Positions 7,207 through 17,983 of a DNA stretch of 54,935 bases are shown piece by piece. The stretch's first letter is position 1; each line of letters begins with the position of its first letter. The DNA is from Myxococcales bacterium (GTDB taxonomy: Bacteria; Myxococcota_A; Bradymonadia; REDH01). The position numbers and the translations under genes are program-made. Location: contig JACKDJ010000027.1 of assembly GCA_020633625.1 (NCBI GenBank), forward strand, positions 1 through 54,935, read 5' to 3'. A model generated the notes under the pieces. It ran no database searches. It saw only the letters and a program-made list of their open reading frames with translations, and was not told where the DNA came from.

Positions 7207-9816
7207 ATGATCAACAACGACAAGCTCACCGTGAAGTCTCGCGAGGCCCTGCTCTCCGCGTCGAACGACGCGCAGCAGCGTGGGAATCCACAGCTCACAC
7301 CGACACACGTCCTCGCCGCGATCGTCGGCCAGCCCGACGGGATCGTGCCGGCGCTGTTGCGACGTATCGGCGCACGTCCCGACGACGTCGCGCGCGACCT
7401 CGACGGCGCCCTCGGGCGCCTGCCCCAGGTCCAGGGCGGCAACGGCCCCACGCTCGCGCGCGACCTCGGCGCGATGCTCGACCGAGCCCAGCGCGAAGCC
7501 GACACGATGGGCGACGCATACGTGTCGACCGAGCACCTGCTGCTCGCCGCGCTCGACACCCCCGGCGACGCAGCCAAGGCGCTGACCTCGGCCGGCGTCA
7601 GCCGCGCCGCCGCCCTGGCGGCCCTGAAGGAGACGCGCGGTGCGCAGCGGGTCGCCGACGAAGATCCTGAGAGCAAGTTCGAGGCACTCACCCGCTACGC
7701 ACGCGACCTGACGGACGCCGCGCGCCGCGGCAAGCTCGACCCCGTCATCGGTCGCGACGAGGAGATCCGACGGACGCTCCAGGTGCTCTCGCGCCGCACC
7801 AAGAACAACCCGGTCCTCATCGGCGAACCCGGCGTCGGAAAGACCGCGATCGCCGAAGGGATCGCGCTCCGCATCGCCGCCGGCGACGTTCCCGACAGCC
7901 TCCGCGACAAGCGCGTGCTCGCGCTCGACCTCGGCGCCCTCATCGCCGGCGCGAAGTACCGCGGCGAGTTCGAGGACCGCCTCCGCGCCGTGCTCAAGGA
8001 GATCCAGGCCAGCGACGGACGCGTCGTCCTGTTCATCGACGAGCTTCACACTCTCGTCGGTGCCGGTGCCGCCGAAGGAGCGATGGACGCCGGCAATCTG
8101 CTCAAGCCCGCGCTGGCCCGCGGCGAGCTCCGTACCATCGGCGCCACCACGCTCAAGGAGTACCGCAAGTACATCGAGAAGGACGCAGCGCTCGAGCGCC
8201 GCTTCCAGCCTGTGTTCGTCGGGGAACCGACCGTCGACGACACCATCACGATCCTCCGCGGACTCAAGGAGCGCTACGAGGTACACCACGGCATCCGCAT
8301 CGCCGACGCCGCCCTTGTCGCCGCTGCGACCCTCTCGAACCGCTACATCACCGACCGTTTCCTGCCAGACAAGGCGATCGACCTCGTCGACGAGGCGGCG
8401 GCCGAGCTCAAGATCGAGACCGAGAGCCTCCCCAGCCCGATCGAGGTCGAGGAGCGACGCGCGGTCTCGCTCGAGATCGAGCGCCAGGCGCTGAAGAAGG
8501 AGCGCGACGACGCGTCGGTGCGGCGCCTCGCCGACGTCGAGCGCGAGCTCTCCGAGGTTCGGGAGCGTGTCAGCGGCCTCAAGGCGGCGTGGCTCAACGA
8601 GAAGGAGCTGTTCGGCAAGATCACCGCCGTCAAGGAGCGGCTCGAGGCCCTGCGCTTCGACCAGGAGCGAGCCACCAAGGAGGGCCGGTACGACGACGCG
8701 GGTCGCATCCAGTTCGGCGAGATCCCCGCGGCCACGGATCAGCTCCGGACCGCCGAGCGCGACCTGCGCGAGCTCCAGGCGTCGCAGGGCACCTTCCTCC
8801 GCGACGAGGTCGGCGAAGACGACATCGCCAAGCTCGTCTCGAAGTGGACCGGCGTCCCCGTCGCTCGGATGGTCGAGTCCGAGCAGCGGAAGCTCCTCGA
8901 GATGGAGTCGCGTCTGCACCAACGTGTCGTCGGCCAGGACGACGCCGTCGAGGCCGTCGCAGACGCCGTCCGGCGATCCCGCTCCGGTCTTCAGGACCCG
9001 AACCGGCCGATCGGCTCGTTCATCTTCCTGGGCCCGACCGGCGTCGGAAAGACGGAGCTCGCCAAGGCCCTGGCCGCCTTCCTGTTCGACGACGACCAGA
9101 ACATCGTTCGGCTCGACATGTCCGAGTACATGGAGAAGCACTCCGTCGCGCGGATGCTCGGCGCCCCTCCCGGCTACGTCGGCCACGACGACGGCGGATA
9201 CCTCACCGAGGCGGTCCGTCGGCGCCCGTACAGCGTCATCCTGTTCGACGAGATCGAGAAGGCACACCCCGACGTGTTCAACGTCCTGCTCCAGATCCTC
9301 GACGACGGACGGCTCACCGACGGAAAGGGGCGCACCGTCGACTTCAAGAACACCGTCGTCATCATGACCTCGAACGTCGGGAGCCACGCGATCCTCGAGA
9401 CCGCCGACCCCGACGCGCGTCGCGCGGCAGTGCTCGAGGCTCTCGAGCGCCAGTTCCGCCCGGAGTTCCTGAACCGCATCGATGACACCATCGTCTTCTC
9501 GCCACTCGGCCGCGACGACATGGGACGCATCGTCGACATCCAGCTCGGCGCGCTTCGCGCTCGGCTCGCCGACCGCGGCCTCTCGCTGCGCCTCTCGGAC
9601 GCCGCGCACACCGCGCTCGCCGACGCGGGCTTCGACCCCGACTACGGGGCGCGCCCGCTCAAGCGCGCGATCACCAGGCTGATTCAGAACCCGCTCGCAC
9701 GCGCGCTGCTCTCAGGCACGTTCGTCCCCGGCACGACCATCGTCGTGGACATCGGCGCCGACGGGACGTTCGAGTTCGAGGCCGAGGCTACGGGGCCGAG
9801 CTCCCTCGCCAGCTGA
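7207..9816 (+). CDS. clpB: ATP-dependent chaperone ClpB
   Basis: Cytoplasmic AAA+ disaggregase that works with DnaK to pull apart aggregated proteins after heat stress. It has 869 residues, the normal length. Domains in order: Clp N-domain (1-150), first nucleotide-binding domain with Walker A GEPGVGKT at about residue 206 and Walker B FIDELH, the coiled-coil middle domain (about 400-525) that separates ClpB from ClpA/ClpC, and second nucleotide-binding domain with Walker A GPTGVGKT at about residue 609 and Walker B LFDEIEKA. I chose the ATG at 7207 (MINNDKLTVKS) because the N-domain begins there; the longer in-frame extension to 7105 is Cys/His-rich and unlike the family. The preceding gene encodes an RpoH-like sigma factor, its likely activator. 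Confidence 0.97.
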   Translation: MINNDKLTVKSREALLSASNDAQQRGNPQLTPTHVLAAIVGQPDGIVPALLRRIGARPDDVARDLDGALGRLPQVQGGNGPTLARDLGAMLDRAQREADTMGDAYVSTEHLLLAALDTPGDAAKALTSAGVSRAAALAALKETRGAQRVADEDPESKFEALTRYARDLTDAARRGKLDPVIGRDEEIRRTLQVLSRRTKNNPVLIGEPGVGKTAIAEGIALRIAAGDVPDSLRDKRVLALDLGALIAGAKYRGEFEDRLRAVLKEIQASDGRVVLFIDELHTLVGAGAAEGAMDAGNLLKPALARGELRTIGATTLKEYRKYIEKDAALERRFQPVFVGEPTVDDTITILRGLKERYEVHHGIRIADAALVAAATLSNRYITDRFLPDKAIDLVDEAAAELKIETESLPSPIEVEERRAVSLEIERQALKKERDDASVRRLADVERELSEVRERVSGLKAAWLNEKELFGKITAVKERLEALRFDQERATKEGRYDDAGRIQFGEIPAATDQLRTAERDLRELQASQGTFLRDEVGEDDIAKLVSKWTGVPVARMVESEQRKLLEMESRLHQRVVGQDDAVEAVADAVRRSRSGLQDPNRPIGSFIFLGPTGVGKTELAKALAAFLFDDDQNIVRLDMSEYMEKHSVARMLGAPPGYVGHDDGGYLTEAVRRRPYSVILFDEIEKAHPDVFNVLLQILDDGRLTDGKGRTVDFKNTVVIMTSNVGSHAILETADPDARRAAVLEALERQFRPEFLNRIDDTIVFSPLGRDDMGRIVDIQLGALRARLADRGLSLRLSDAAHTALADAGFDPDYGARPLKRAITRLIQNPLARALLSGTFVPGTTIVVDIGADGTFEFEAEATGPSSLAS

Positions 9817-9823
9817 GGCGCGT

Positions 9824-9856
9824 CCGGCCGCGGGCGGCGCGAACGCTCGCGGCCGG
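9824..9856. terminator. Hairpin between convergent genes
   Basis: A 9-bp perfect stem (CCGGCCGCG / CGCGGCCGG) with a 15-nt loop sits in the short gap between clpB and the convergent lipoprotein gene. The position suits a bidirectional terminator, but there is no T-tract on either side, so this is tentative. Confidence 0.4.
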
Positions 9857-9861
9857 CACGC

Positions 9862-10842
9862 CTACTCGGCGACCTCGTCGTTCAGGGCGTCCACGACAGA
9901 CGTCAGGTCGCCGAGGTCCTCGAAGTCCACCGCCACGATCGTCGGCGGAGCCCCCCACGCGTCCCAGCACTCGCGGGCGCGCGGGAGCAGAACGTCCGAG
10001 ACGTTCACGACCGCCGCGTTCTCTGGGCGCGGCAGTGGGTCCGAGATCCAGTGGTTCAGAAGCCGAAGCGGGCGGTCCGCGGCCCCGCGGTTGACGGCAC
10101 AGCTGAAGTCTTCCGGCCGCTCGAACGAGTATGGAGTGTCGACGAACACCGACCACGCCGCCGGGAACCAATCGGGACCCGCCGTGCCGGACTCGTGCGT
10201 CAGCAGCACCCGCGCACCCGAGTCGATCATCTCCTCCACCGTAGGCCACGGCTGTCCGGGCGGAGGCGGGGTCAGCGCGCGCGCTGCGAGCCCGCTCGCC
10301 TCGAGCAGCGCCACGGAGTCCGCCATCTCGATGTGGTCCTCGAAGATGAACGCCATCACCTCGTGCGGGTTCGCGTCCAGGAACGCGTCGATCGCGCCGA
10401 GCTCGGCGATCGCGTCCGTACGCCCCAGAAAGCAGCTGCCGTGACACAGCGCGAGCCCCTCGTCATCGCGGTACGTGTCGATCAGCATCGCACGAACTCC
10501 CGCCTCGAGCTGCGAGCGGAGTGTCCGGTGTTGGTTCGGGGCAAAGAAGCCGTCGGACTCGTTGGACATCGAGTTGTGCGTCCCCGCCAGCACGACTTCG
10601 TCGAACGTCCGCCCGCACAGGTCCTCGCGCCCGTTGCAGCGTCGCTCCTCGACCACCGCGTCCGGCTCCGAGCCCTCGCCTGGCGGCGTGTCGACGGCAT
10701 CACTCCGATCGGCTGCGTCGCTTCCCAACTCGGCGCCCGCGTCCGACTGCGCAACGTCTTGGCACGCCAGAACGGACGCAGAAACGAGTGCGGCCACCAG
10801 GCGACCGTTTCGAGGACCGATCGCTTTCAGGCCGGCGCGCAT
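9862..10842 (-). CDS. PI-PLC X-domain-like lipoprotein
   Basis: A 326-residue predicted lipoprotein with the signal peptide ending in VLAC (Cys27), then an Asp/Ala-rich linker (28-65), then a TIM-barrel domain resembling the catalytic X domain of phosphatidylinositol-specific phospholipase C. Both catalytic-type histidines are visible: His89 in the motif AGTHNSM and His134 in CHGSCFLG. Residues of the active site region such as EDH (in FEDHIEM) follow. Bacterial relatives cleave phosphodiester-linked lipids without calcium. The true substrate is unknown, and many bacterial X-domain proteins are uncharacterised. Its 3' end faces clpB. Confidence 0.75.
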   Translation of the reverse strand: MRAGLKAIGPRNGRLVAALVSASVLACQDVAQSDAGAELGSDAADRSDAVDTPPGEGSEPDAVVEERRCNGREDLCGRTFDEVVLAGTHNSMSNESDGFFAPNQHRTLRSQLEAGVRAMLIDTYRDDEGLALCHGSCFLGRTDAIAELGAIDAFLDANPHEVMAFIFEDHIEMADSVALLEASGLAARALTPPPPGQPWPTVEEMIDSGARVLLTHESGTAGPDWFPAAWSVFVDTPYSFERPEDFSCAVNRGAADRPLRLLNHWISDPLPRPENAAVVNVSDVLLPRARECWDAWGAPPTIVAVDFEDLGDLTSVVDALNDEVAE

Positions 10843-10997
10843 GTCACCAGTCTGTCACATCCGCGTCACAACTCCAACTCAGCGGTTCGCTCCACCTCAA
10901 GTGGCCGGACATCCCGCGACTCGACGGCCTCCGACCCACGCGGGTCTCGCGGTTCGGGGTGGCAGACCCCTTGATACGCCAGTCACCTCGTGGCAGC

Positions 10998-11978
10998 GTG
11001 CGCGCCGATAACCTGGAGGTCACCACGTCCGGCGTCCTGTGCATCTCGCTCGACTTCGAGCTCTACTGGGGAATGCGCGATGTCGTATCACTGGACGACT
11101 ACCGCGCGCACCTGGACGGGGTCCCGGCCTCCGTCGCGGCGACGCTCGACGTGTTCGCTGCCTATGGAGTGCACGCGACGTGGGCCACGGTCGGGCTCGT
11201 CGACTGCCGCGACCCGGCCGACGCCCGCGCGCTCGCCCCTGACCCGCGGCCGCAGCACTCGGATCCGGCGATGGACAACCTCGCCGTGCTCGACGCCATC
11301 GAGGACCCGAGCCTTCACCGCTACTACTTTGCGCCCGAGCTCGTCGACGCGATCTGCGCGACGCCGGGCCAGGAGCTGGCGACCCACACGTTCTCCCACA
11401 TGTACCCGCTCGAGGGCGCGTCACTCGAGTCGTTCCGCGCCGACCTGAGCGCTGCATGCGCCGCGGCGGCGCGGCGCGGGCGCAGGCTCCGGTCTATCGT
11501 CTTTCCTCGCAACCAGTACACCGCCGCGCATGTCGCCGTTGCGGCCGAGCTCGGCATTGACGTTCACCGCGGAAACCCGCCGGGGTGGATGTATGCGCCG
11601 CGGACGAACGCTGCGCAGAGCGCGCCGATTCGGCTCGCGCGGCTTCTCGACGCGCACGTCCCAGTGGTCGAGACGACCGCCCCGCTCACCGGCGTTGGAG
11701 TTGGAGTCGGTGCGAACGTGCCCGCCAGCCGCCTCTTGCGTCCTGGGCACGGCGACTTTGCGCATCATGCGCGGCTGAACCGCGTTCGCGACGAGCTGCG
11801 ACTCGCAGCGCACCGCGACCGCATGTGCCACCTCTGGTGGCACCCCCACAACTTTGGTGTCGACCTCGACGCGAACCTCGCCGGGCTGATCCGGATCCTC
11901 GACGAGTTCGCGAGTCTTCGCGCAGCCGATGGCATGCGCTCGCTCACGATGGCCGAGGTCGCCGACGCGTACGCTTGA
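10998..11978 (+). CDS. Polysaccharide deacetylase (NodB-type)
   Basis: Predicted carbohydrate esterase family 4 enzyme that removes N-acetyl groups from a polysaccharide. The NodB motifs are present: motif 1 SLDFELYWG (Asp as base or metal ligand) near the N-terminus and motif 2 THTFSH (H-x3-H metal ligands). It has 326 residues from the GTG at 10998; no ATG occurs near the natural start, and the domain begins within 15 residues of this GTG. No signal peptide is evident, so it may act in the cytoplasm or on a lipid-linked intermediate. Its last 35 bases overlap the convergent nucleotidyltransferase gene. It lies next to the exopolysaccharide cluster and probably modifies that product. Confidence 0.8.
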   Translation: MRADNLEVTTSGVLCISLDFELYWGMRDVVSLDDYRAHLDGVPASVAATLDVFAAYGVHATWATVGLVDCRDPADARALAPDPRPQHSDPAMDNLAVLDAIEDPSLHRYYFAPELVDAICATPGQELATHTFSHMYPLEGASLESFRADLSAACAAAARRGRRLRSIVFPRNQYTAAHVAVAAELGIDVHRGNPPGWMYAPRTNAAQSAPIRLARLLDAHVPVVETTAPLTGVGVGVGANVPASRLLRPGHGDFAHHARLNRVRDELRLAAHRDRMCHLWWHPHNFGVDLDANLAGLIRILDEFASLRAADGMRSLTMAEVADAYA

Positions 11979-13080
11979 CTGCGCGCCGTAGCGCCTCGAC
12001 CGGCTCGTGAAGAACCTCCGGGAGGTGCCCGACGGCGTGCGGCCCGGCGACTGCGACGTCCGCCAGCCGGAGCCCGACGTGGACCGCCGCCAGTCCGACC
12101 GGAAGCAGCGGTCGACGCGTGACTACGACGAGCGGAGCGTAGAGCTGCAGGAACGGCGCGCGTCGCCACGGCTTGTCATCGAGCACCGGCGAGTCCATCT
12201 GCGCCAGCGAGTCGAGCCAGCGTCGGCGCCACCCGACGCCTCGTGCCAGCTCGTCGAGCACGGCCCGCGAGCCATCCGGCCCACCGAACCACTCGTCGAC
12301 CGCGAGCCACGCAACGTAGAGCGCGCCATCGACGTCGTACTCGCGCGCGAGAGCGGGGAGCGCACGGAGCTCGCGTTCGTCGAGCTCGTCCAGCATCAAG
12401 CGGAAGTCGAGCAGCTCCCGCGCATCGGCGGTGTACCCGTGCTTGGCGCGATGCGCCGCGATTGCGAGGAGCGCGAGTGAGGTGGTGGGGACCGAGACGC
12501 CGCGCACCGGGCGCGCGGTGCGGACCAGGTCGCGCGCCAGCGCGTCGAACACCGGTCGCCGATGCAGGCCGTCGTGGAGGTCGATGTGGAGCTCAGGTCG
12601 CTCGCCGGCCGGGCGAATGTAGAGCCGCTCGTTGTTCCACACGATCGAGACGGGCTCTACGTCTCGGTACTCGCGAAAGCCCGCGGCCAGCAGCGCGCGG
12701 CGAGCGTCGGCGAACCGGTGACGCTCGACCAGCACGTCGGTGTCGGAGACGGCGCGGAGGGCGGCGAGCGCAGGCCGCTCGTGCACCACCGCCGCACCCT
12801 TGTAGACGACGTACGGCACGCCGGCGTCGGTCAGGGCACGCAGCGTTGGGGCGAGCTCGGCGAGTCGCAACAGGTTCGGCGCGGTGACGGCAGTAGCGGC
12901 AGGGCGCAACGCCTCGGCGCGTGCGTCGCCGCATCGCGCGAGCGCGCCGAACAGCAGCGGCTCGAGCCGCCATGCCGAGGCGTCGTGCGAGGGCACGGCC
13001 CCGGGGGGCGGGACGGCGTCACCGTCGGCGAACACCGACGAGTGCGCCCAGCGCGCCCACGCGCGGATCGACGCCGTCAT
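11944..13080 (-). CDS. Nucleotidyltransferase-fold protein (NTP_transf_5-like)
   Basis: A 378-residue protein of the uncharacterised nucleotidyltransferase family often found in polysaccharide and antibiotic clusters. Visible features are VVYKGAA followed about 25 residues later by SDTDVLV (the paired acidic residues of a pol-beta-type fold), then HIDLHDGLH and a helical C-terminal half. The ATG at 13080 overlaps the TGA of the upstream polymerase gene by 4 bases, so the two are probably translationally coupled. The much longer open frame upstream of this ATG is a shadow of the polymerase gene. Substrate unknown. Confidence 0.75.
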   Translation of the reverse strand: MTASIRAWARWAHSSVFADGDAVPPPGAVPSHDASAWRLEPLLFGALARCGDARAEALRPAATAVTAPNLLRLAELAPTLRALTDAGVPYVVYKGAAVVHERPALAALRAVSDTDVLVERHRFADARRALLAAGFREYRDVEPVSIVWNNERLYIRPAGERPELHIDLHDGLHRRPVFDALARDLVRTARPVRGVSVPTTSLALLAIAAHRAKHGYTADARELLDFRLMLDELDERELRALPALAREYDVDGALYVAWLAVDEWFGGPDGSRAVLDELARGVGWRRRWLDSLAQMDSPVLDDKPWRRAPFLQLYAPLVVVTRRPLLPVGLAAVHVGLRLADVAVAGPHAVGHLPEVLHEPVEALRRAVKRTRRRPRPS

Positions 13081-15533
13081 CGACGGCGAAGCGCGGCGGC
13101 GAGCTGGCGGTGTTCTTCGGCAGCCTCCGGGCGACCGCGGCGCTCCTCGATGTCGGCAAGCTGAAGAAGCACTCGGGGATCGTCCGGTCGCAGCCGGCGA
13201 AGGGCCTGCAGCGCGTCTTCGGCGTCCGAGAGCTCGCCGGTCTTCTCGAAGAACTGCGCACCGTAGCGCAGCCGGCGCTCGGCGAGCGCGGGGACCTGGC
13301 CGGCGAGCACCATTACGCGGTGGTAGACAGAAACGAATCGCGTTCGCTCCAGCGCGAGCGAGGCCGAGTCCCACCCGGCGATGATGCCGAGCTCCTCTAC
13401 TTGAAGCTCGACGTTCCCGGCGTCCTGCGCGAGCGCGTCTCGAACGAGCTGCAACGCGTCGGAATAGCGGTCGCGGGCTACGAGGAGCCGGGCGAGCGTG
13501 ACGGTCGTTCGCGTGTCGCCGCCGCCGAGCTCGACGAGCCGTTCGGCGAGACGGACAGCGTAGTCGATCTGTCCCATCCGGCGCAGCTCGTCGACGGCGA
13601 CACGGAGCGCGGCTACATCGCTTGGGTCGTCGTTCAGCGTCCCGAGAGCGAGCGCTAGCGCCTCGTCGTGGCGATCGGCGCGCTCGAATCCGTCGAAGAG
13701 GGCGGCACGCGCGTCCGCTCCGGGGACGCACTCGGTCCACGTCGAAGAGTTCTCGTCGATCCGCTGCAGCGCGCCGACCAGCCAGCTCGCGTTCGCACCG
13801 GGCCCCGCGAGGTGCGCGGCGGCCGCGCACGCCTCTGCGCGGCGGCCGCGCGCCACAGCCACGTCGACAGCGAGGTCCCACGTGACCGCGCGTCCGGGGA
13901 CGACGCGCACGAGGTGGGCGACGATCGACTCGGCTCGATCGACATTGCCCGCTTCGAGCTCGCGCGTCGCCTCGTGTTCGAGGAGCAGCGCGTCGGCGGG
14001 GAGAAGGGAGCTCAGCTCGTCGCGGGGGATGACCCCAGAGACGGTCGAGAGGTAGTCCGAGGAGCTCGAGGCGCCGAGCGCCACCGACCGCACCAGCCCG
14101 GGAATCGCGGCTCCCGTGCATGCGATCGCGACGGCCACAGTGACGAGCGGGGCGGCGGCGTGACGCGTGTCGCGCCGCGAGGCCTCGGACCGGCCGAGCG
14201 CCAAGCCCAACAGAGCCAGCACCGGGAGACGATAGCCGTCAGACTCCAGCGCGGCGCCACTCAGCCCCTCGATGATCACGAAGACGGTGAGCGCAGCGAC
14301 AGCGGCCCGCAGGTCCGTCTCGGAGCGCCAGTCCATCAGCAGTCGGCGCCGGAGGCCGTAGCCCACGGCCACTACGAACGCGGCGAACAGGACCCAGCCG
14401 TGGTCGAAGGCTGCGTCGAGAGGTGCCGACTCGATGTACGAGAACCGAGTCGGGAAGGCGCGGCTGGACCACTGCCCGGCGAGGTCTGCGAACGCGCCGC
14501 GGCCCCATCCGAGGGCGCGGCTGAACGACGGCACGAGCGCGTCCTGCCACACCTGCGCCTTCTGCGCAGCGACGCCCGCCGACTCGATCTTCGGCGCCAC
14601 GAACCAGAGCAGCGGCGCGGTCACCGCGGCAGACGCGAGCACCACGGCCGTCGCCAGCCGCGCATACCGCCGACCCGACATCGGCGGGACGGACACCAGC
14701 ACAGCGAAGACGACGAGCGCCACCAGCGTGGCCAGCGCGGCAGCGTGTGCCTGAAACAGCAGCTCCGTCGAGAGCGCGAACGCGACGATCACAAGGACGG
14801 CGCCGGCGCGCAGCGCGGGACGCGCCCAAGCGATCGCGGTCAGGAGTACCGCGCCGAGCCCGTAGACCGCGCCGGCCTGGTTGGGGTTGATGAAGGGCGC
14901 CGCCCACGTGACGTGGAGCCCGTCGACGTGGTGGGGCTCGTAGGCGCCGTAGAGCAGCCGCGCCTCAGTGAGGCCATGGGCGAGGCCCACCAGCGCGGTG
15001 AGCCCGACCGCCGCGACGACCGCGATCGCAGTGCCTCGAGTCCCTCCACGCCCGCGAAACCGGACCGTCCACGCCTGAAGCAGCGATGCGGCGCCGATGA
15101 GCCGGAGCGCCGCCAGCGGCGCGCGTCCCGGCGCGACGGTCCCGCGGGGCGCCGCGTCCCAGAAGCCGAAAACCTCGCGCTCGGCGGCGCCGGCCAGCCA
15201 CCCGGACGCGCTGGACGCGCGAAACAGCGTGAGCAGAGCCATCGCGACGAGGACACCGCTCGCGGGCTGCCAGCGCCACCGTTGGCCCGACGCCGCGTGC
15301 AGTCCCGCTACGCCAAGCAGCAGTGTGATCGACGCGAATGCCGTCGCGGCCTGACCGACCGGATGCATGCCCCCGATGGCGAGTGCGCTGGTGGCGACGA
15401 GGATCTGTAGGCCCAGGTCGAGGGTCCCGCCCAGTCCTCGTGCCCAGCCGGCCTCGGCGTCCCGTTGCGTCTTCTTCGGTGCTGCGTCCACGGTCCCACG
15501 ATTGGAGTGCTGCGCAACCCCATTAGCCGACAT
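13077..15533 (-). CDS. O-antigen ligase/polymerase-like membrane protein with TPR tail
   Basis: An 818-residue protein. The N-terminal half has about twelve membrane segments and a Wzy/WaaL-like layout, including the periplasmic-loop element GWGRGAFADLAGQW. The C-terminal third (from about residue 560) is soluble and made of TPR-like helical repeats (for example RMGQIDYAVRLAERLVELG and LSDAEDALQALRRLRPDDP). Such proteins polymerise or ligate lipid-linked sugar repeats in the periplasm, with the TPR part probably binding partners. I chose the ATG at 15533; the frame is open a further 105 bases with an unlikely leader. It forms a two-gene unit with the downstream nucleotidyltransferase and is divergent from the tviB operon. 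Confidence 0.8.
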   Translation of the reverse strand: MSANGVAQHSNRGTVDAAPKKTQRDAEAGWARGLGGTLDLGLQILVATSALAIGGMHPVGQAATAFASITLLLGVAGLHAASGQRWRWQPASGVLVAMALLTLFRASSASGWLAGAAEREVFGFWDAAPRGTVAPGRAPLAALRLIGAASLLQAWTVRFRGRGGTRGTAIAVVAAVGLTALVGLAHGLTEARLLYGAYEPHHVDGLHVTWAAPFINPNQAGAVYGLGAVLLTAIAWARPALRAGAVLVIVAFALSTELLFQAHAAALATLVALVVFAVLVSVPPMSGRRYARLATAVVLASAAVTAPLLWFVAPKIESAGVAAQKAQVWQDALVPSFSRALGWGRGAFADLAGQWSSRAFPTRFSYIESAPLDAAFDHGWVLFAAFVVAVGYGLRRRLLMDWRSETDLRAAVAALTVFVIIEGLSGAALESDGYRLPVLALLGLALGRSEASRRDTRHAAAPLVTVAVAIACTGAAIPGLVRSVALGASSSSDYLSTVSGVIPRDELSSLLPADALLLEHEATRELEAGNVDRAESIVAHLVRVVPGRAVTWDLAVDVAVARGRRAEACAAAAHLAGPGANASWLVGALQRIDENSSTWTECVPGADARAALFDGFERADRHDEALALALGTLNDDPSDVAALRVAVDELRRMGQIDYAVRLAERLVELGGGDTRTTVTLARLLVARDRYSDALQLVRDALAQDAGNVELQVEELGIIAGWDSASLALERTRFVSVYHRVMVLAGQVPALAERRLRYGAQFFEKTGELSDAEDALQALRRLRPDDPRVLLQLADIEERRGRPEAAEEHRQLAAALRRR

Positions 15534-15599
15534 GCTAGCCCGATCAAGCATCTCGGTGCGACAGCCCGTGTCGCGGAGGCTCGGCCGTCGGGTCGCGGC

Positions 15600-15626
15600 T
15601 TGCACCCTCCCCGTTTCCCTTGTAAA
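15600..15626 (+). promoter_or_regulatory. Possible sigma-70-like promoter for the exopolysaccharide operon
   Basis: A TTGCAC element at 15600-15605 and a TGTAAA element at 15621-15626, 15 bases apart, lie about 50 bases upstream of the tviB start in the divergent intergenic region. The match is weak and the spacing short, so confidence is low. Confidence 0.25.
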
Positions 15627-15674
15627 GCACCGCCCCACCCGGGGCCGGTGGCCCCAGCACCGAGGGAGAGCGTC

Positions 15675-16963
<1,289 letters not shown>

Positions 16964-16964
<1 letters not shown>

Positions 16965-17971
16965 TGCGCGTCCTCGTCACCGGCACGGCCGGCTTCATCG
17001 GCAACCACGTCGCCATCCAGCTCCTCGAGCGCGGCGACGAGGTCATCGGCGTCGACGTCGTCAACGATTACTACGACCCGACACTGAAGGAGGCGCGCCT
17101 CGGCCGCGTCGCCGACCGACCCGGCTGGACCGAAGCGCGCATCAACATCGCCGACCGGGCGGCGCTGGAGCGGGTGTTCGCCGACCACCGCCCCGAGCGA
17201 GTGATCCACCTCGCCGCCCAAGCCGGCGTCCGGTACTCGCTGAACAACCCGCACGCGTACGTCGAGTCCAACCTCGTCGGCTTCGTGAACATCCTCGAGG
17301 CGTGCCGTCACGGTGGCGTGCAGCACCTGACGTATGCGTCGTCGAGCTCGGTATACGGCGCAAACACGTCGATGCCCTTCTCGATCCACGACAACGTCGA
17401 CCACCCGCTCAGCCTCTACGCCGCGTCGAAGAAGTCGAACGAGCTGATGGCGCACACGTACAGCCACCTCTTCGGGCTGCCCACGTCCGGGCTCCGCTTC
17501 TTCACGGTCTATGGTCCCTGGGGCCGTCCCGACATGGCGCTCTTCCTGTTCACGAAAGCCATCCTGTCCGGGCAGCCGATCGACGTGTTCAACCACGGCG
17601 ACATGCAGCGCGACTTCACATACATCGACGACATCGTCGAGGGCGTCGTCCGTGTCTCCGATCACGTCGCCGAGCCCAACCCGAGCTGGTCGTCCGCAAA
17701 CCCGGACCCCGGCACGTCGCGCGCGCCGTTCCGAGTGTTCAACATCGGCAACAACGCCCCGGTCCAGCTCATGGCCATGATCGGCGCGCTCGAGAAGTGC
17801 TTGGGCATCGAGGCCAAGAAGAACTTCCTCCCGCTGCAGGCCGGCGACGTGCCCGCCACATACGCCGACGTGCAGGACCTCATCGACACCGTCGGCTTCA
17901 AGCCCGCGACGCCGATCGAGACCGGCATCGAGAACTTCGTCCGCTGGTACCGCAGCTACTACGGCAACTGA
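16964..17971 (+). CDS. NAD-dependent UDP-sugar epimerase (UDP-glucuronate 4-epimerase-like)
   Basis: Short-chain dehydrogenase/epimerase of 335 residues. It has the nucleotide-binding motif GTAGFIGNH at the N-terminus, SSSSVYG with the active-site Ser, the catalytic YxxxK (YAASKK), and RFFTVYGPWGRPDMA, which is characteristic of UDP-glucuronate/UDP-GalA 4-epimerases (LpsL, Cap1J) and of TviC. Coupled to a TviB-like dehydrogenase, it most likely interconverts UDP-GlcNAcA and UDP-GalNAcA or the non-acetylated pair; the choice is not resolved from sequence. ATG at 16964 overlaps the TGA of the preceding gene (CTGATG). Confidence 0.9.
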
Positions 17972-17983
17972 CCAAGGCGCCGC

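Noticed and set aside
7203..7208. CCCCAT as a sigma-32 -10 element for clpB.
   Set aside because: It overlaps the start codon, so it cannot serve as a promoter for this gene.
7189..9609. 806-codon open frame opposite clpB.
   Set aside because: It is a mirror of ClpB codons in high-GC DNA with no recognisable domains.
13081..14121. N-terminal extension of the nucleotidyltransferase frame.
   Set aside because: It is an Arg-rich shadow of the polymerase gene; the real protein starts at the ATG overlapping the polymerase stop.
13668..15410. 580-codon open frame opposite the Wzy-like gene.
   Set aside because: Composition is Arg/Gly/Asp-rich without motifs, and the opposite strand has a clear membrane protein.
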